A DNA stretch of 5,433 nucleotides, from positions 1-5,433 of the forward strand of contig JAUQYT010000280.1 in NCBI GenBank assembly GCA_030587605.1, read 5' to 3'. Source of the DNA: Candidatus Njordarchaeum guaymasense (GTDB taxonomy: Archaea; Asgardarchaeota; Njordarchaeia; Njordarchaeales; Njordarchaeaceae). Each line of letters begins with the position of its first letter. The first letter of the stretch is position 1. Under the pieces are notes generated by a model. It saw only the letters and a program-made list of their open reading frames with translations. It was not told where the DNA came from and searched no databases. This document shows positions 4,567 to 5,433 of the stretch, piece by piece. The position numbers and the translations under genes are program-made.

Positions 4567-5175
4567 TTGTCTGTAAGGATAAGTCCAAAAGATCAGCTCA
4601 AGCCGAAGGGTTTGAAGGGAATCTCCGACCAGCAACTTGAGTACCATTTTGAGACGCACTACAAGGGATATGTCGGAAAGATCAATGAGATCTGGGAGAG
4701 GATGCAAACGGTGGATCGAAGCAAGGCGAATCAGAACTTCAGTGACTACAGAGCATTAAAGGTTGAAGAGAGTTTCAACTACATGGGCGTAGTGTTGCAT
4801 GAACTCTACTTCGAGAACATAAAGGATGGGAGGGGCACAAGTCCAAGTGCAAGACTGATGGAGCATCTGAACAAGGACTTTGGTTCCTTCGACAAATGGA
4901 GAGAGGACTTCAAGGCTTGTGGCATATCTCTTAGAGGATGGGCTGTATTGGTATACGACCTGACGAGCGGCAAACTCATCAACAACGGGCTGGACGCTCA
5001 CAACGTATACGGTCTGCTGAATACTATACCCCTTCTGGTTCTTGACGTCTATGAACATGCATACTACACCGATCAAGGACCGAAGAGGCCGCCGTACATT
5101 GATGCCTTCTTCGAAAACGTAAACTGGAACGTGGTAGACAAGAGACTCGAGGCTGCACTTAAAGCTCGACCGTAA
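4567..5175 (+). CDS. Fe/Mn-family superoxide dismutase
   Basis: The 202-residue enzyme, of normal length, starts at TTG with GAGGG six bases ahead. It converts superoxide to O2 and H2O2 in the cytoplasm. Metal ligands are H27 (LEYHFETHYKGYV), H78 (GVVLHELYFEN), D160 and H164 (LDVYEHAYY). Gateway residues H31 and Y35 correspond to E. coli His30 and Tyr34. The second-sphere position that is Gln in most bacterial enzymes appears to be H145 (DAHN, 15 residues before D160), the spacing I recall for Sulfolobus enzymes. G74 sits where bacterial FeSOD has Gln69. The usual DVWEHAYY is DVYEHAYY here (Y162 replaces Trp). Metal choice (Fe, Mn or either) cannot be settled from this; the His type leans to Fe or cambialistic. 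It is divergent from the bacterioferritin and convergent with a second ferritin-like gene. Confidence 0.95.
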   Translation: MSVRISPKDQLKPKGLKGISDQQLEYHFETHYKGYVGKINEIWERMQTVDRSKANQNFSDYRALKVEESFNYMGVVLHELYFENIKDGRGTSPSARLMEHLNKDFGSFDKWREDFKACGISLRGWAVLVYDLTSGKLINNGLDAHNVYGLLNTIPLLVLDVYEHAYYTDQGPKRPPYIDAFFENVNWNVVDKRLEAALKARP

Positions 5176-5216
5176 CAGAAGTTTCTACAAGAAAGGAGCT
5201 ACGCTAAACTCCCGAC

Positions 5217-5225
5217 TTTTCTTTT
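5217..5225 (+). terminator. T-rich terminator after superoxide dismutase
   Basis: TTTTCTTTT lies about 40 bases after the SOD stop and before the convergent ferritin-like gene, consistent with archaeal T-tract termination. Confidence 0.4.
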
Positions 5226-5239
5226 CCGGAAGATAGCTG

Positions 5240-5245
5240 AAAAAA
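5240..5245 (-). terminator. T tract after the second ferritin-like gene
   Basis: Six A on the plus strand give six T in the minus-strand transcript, 22 bases after the stop of the gene ending at 5268. Together with the T tract at 5217-5225 this keeps the two convergent transcripts apart. The stop region also holds a CTACTT-TTC-AAGTAG hairpin at 5268-5282. Confidence 0.45.
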
Positions 5246-5267
5246 GGTAGATATGAGAATTTCTAGC

Positions 5268-5433
5268 CTACTTTTCAAGTAGACTCGTGAAAAAGTCGTG
5301 GTGTTCTTCTTCTTCCTCTTCTATCTCTTCGAAGATCTCACGCGTGGCAGCGTCGCCTTCCTTCATTGCCACGTCCATGACCTCCTTGTACATGGCGACC
5401 GCTTCTGCCTCCGCCTTGATATCGAAATTGATC
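5268..5433 (-). CDS. Ferritin-like diiron protein, C-terminal part only (runs off the window)
   Basis: Only the last 54 residues are in the window; the 5' end lies beyond 5433. The visible part covers helices C and D of a ferritin-like bundle: DIKAEAEAVAMYKEVMD supplies the helix C glutamate, and GDAATREIFEEI then EEEEEEHHDFF gives the helix D ExxH ligand pair. This matches the end of bacterioferritins and related Dps-like archaeal ferritins. It differs from the bacterioferritin at 3956-4393 in sequence, so it is a distant paralogue rather than a copy. No cysteines are seen in this part. It ends at TAG 5268, convergent with SOD. It probably handles iron or peroxide alongside SOD; the exact subfamily needs the missing N-terminal half. 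Confidence 0.75.
   Translation of the reverse strand, partial: INFDIKAEAEAVAMYKEVMDVAMKEGDAATREIFEEIEEEEEEHHDFFTSLLEK

Noticed and set aside
4756..5076. Minus-strand 106-codon open frame
   Set aside because: It lies wholly within the SOD gene, whose catalytic motifs are complete on the plus strand.

Overview
The window looks archaeal. The evidence is a tRNA gene interrupted by an intron with a bulge-helix-bulge fold in the D arm, AT-rich boxes about 25 bases ahead of the inferred transcript starts, Shine-Dalgarno sites with TTG and GTG starts, and a membrane protein with Ig-like domains, a Thr/Pro linker and a C-terminal zinc ribbon, a layout common in archaeal genomes. The protein set (desulforedoxin, ferritin-like proteins, an SOD with a Sulfolobus-like second-sphere His) fits an anaerobic or microaerophilic archaeon of the TACK group, perhaps Bathyarchaeia. 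That placement is inference.

Left part (1-2032). A tRNA-Ala(GGC) gene at 18-125 carries a roughly 30-nt non-canonical intron. Its last 26 bases (T arm, acceptor strand and discriminator base) recur exactly, in the same orientation, at 2007-2032 without the rest of a tRNA. Just inside each copy, at exactly 22 bases, lies the same 11-mer (ACCATTTTGGG). This is how a small element integrated into the 3' end of a tRNA gene would look. The intervening 1.9 kb holds one convincing gene, for a membrane-anchored Ig-like/zinc-ribbon protein on the minus strand, and no integrase.

Middle part (2033-3551). About 400 bases have no convincing gene. A promoter with an overlapping inverted repeat and a possible 24-codon leader ORF follow, then a TTG-started NAD(P)-dependent oxidoreductase of the DapB-like / 2,4-diaminopentanoate dehydrogenase family.

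Right part (3552-5433). This is a compact oxygen-defence and iron-storage group: a 41-residue free-standing desulforedoxin, a bacterioferritin-type ferritin on the minus strand, a divergent Fe/Mn superoxide dismutase, and the 3' end of a second ferritin-like gene convergent with the SOD. The proteins plausibly work together: SOD turns superoxide into peroxide, diiron ferritins consume peroxide or O2 while sequestering Fe(II), and desulforedoxin may supply or shuttle electrons.
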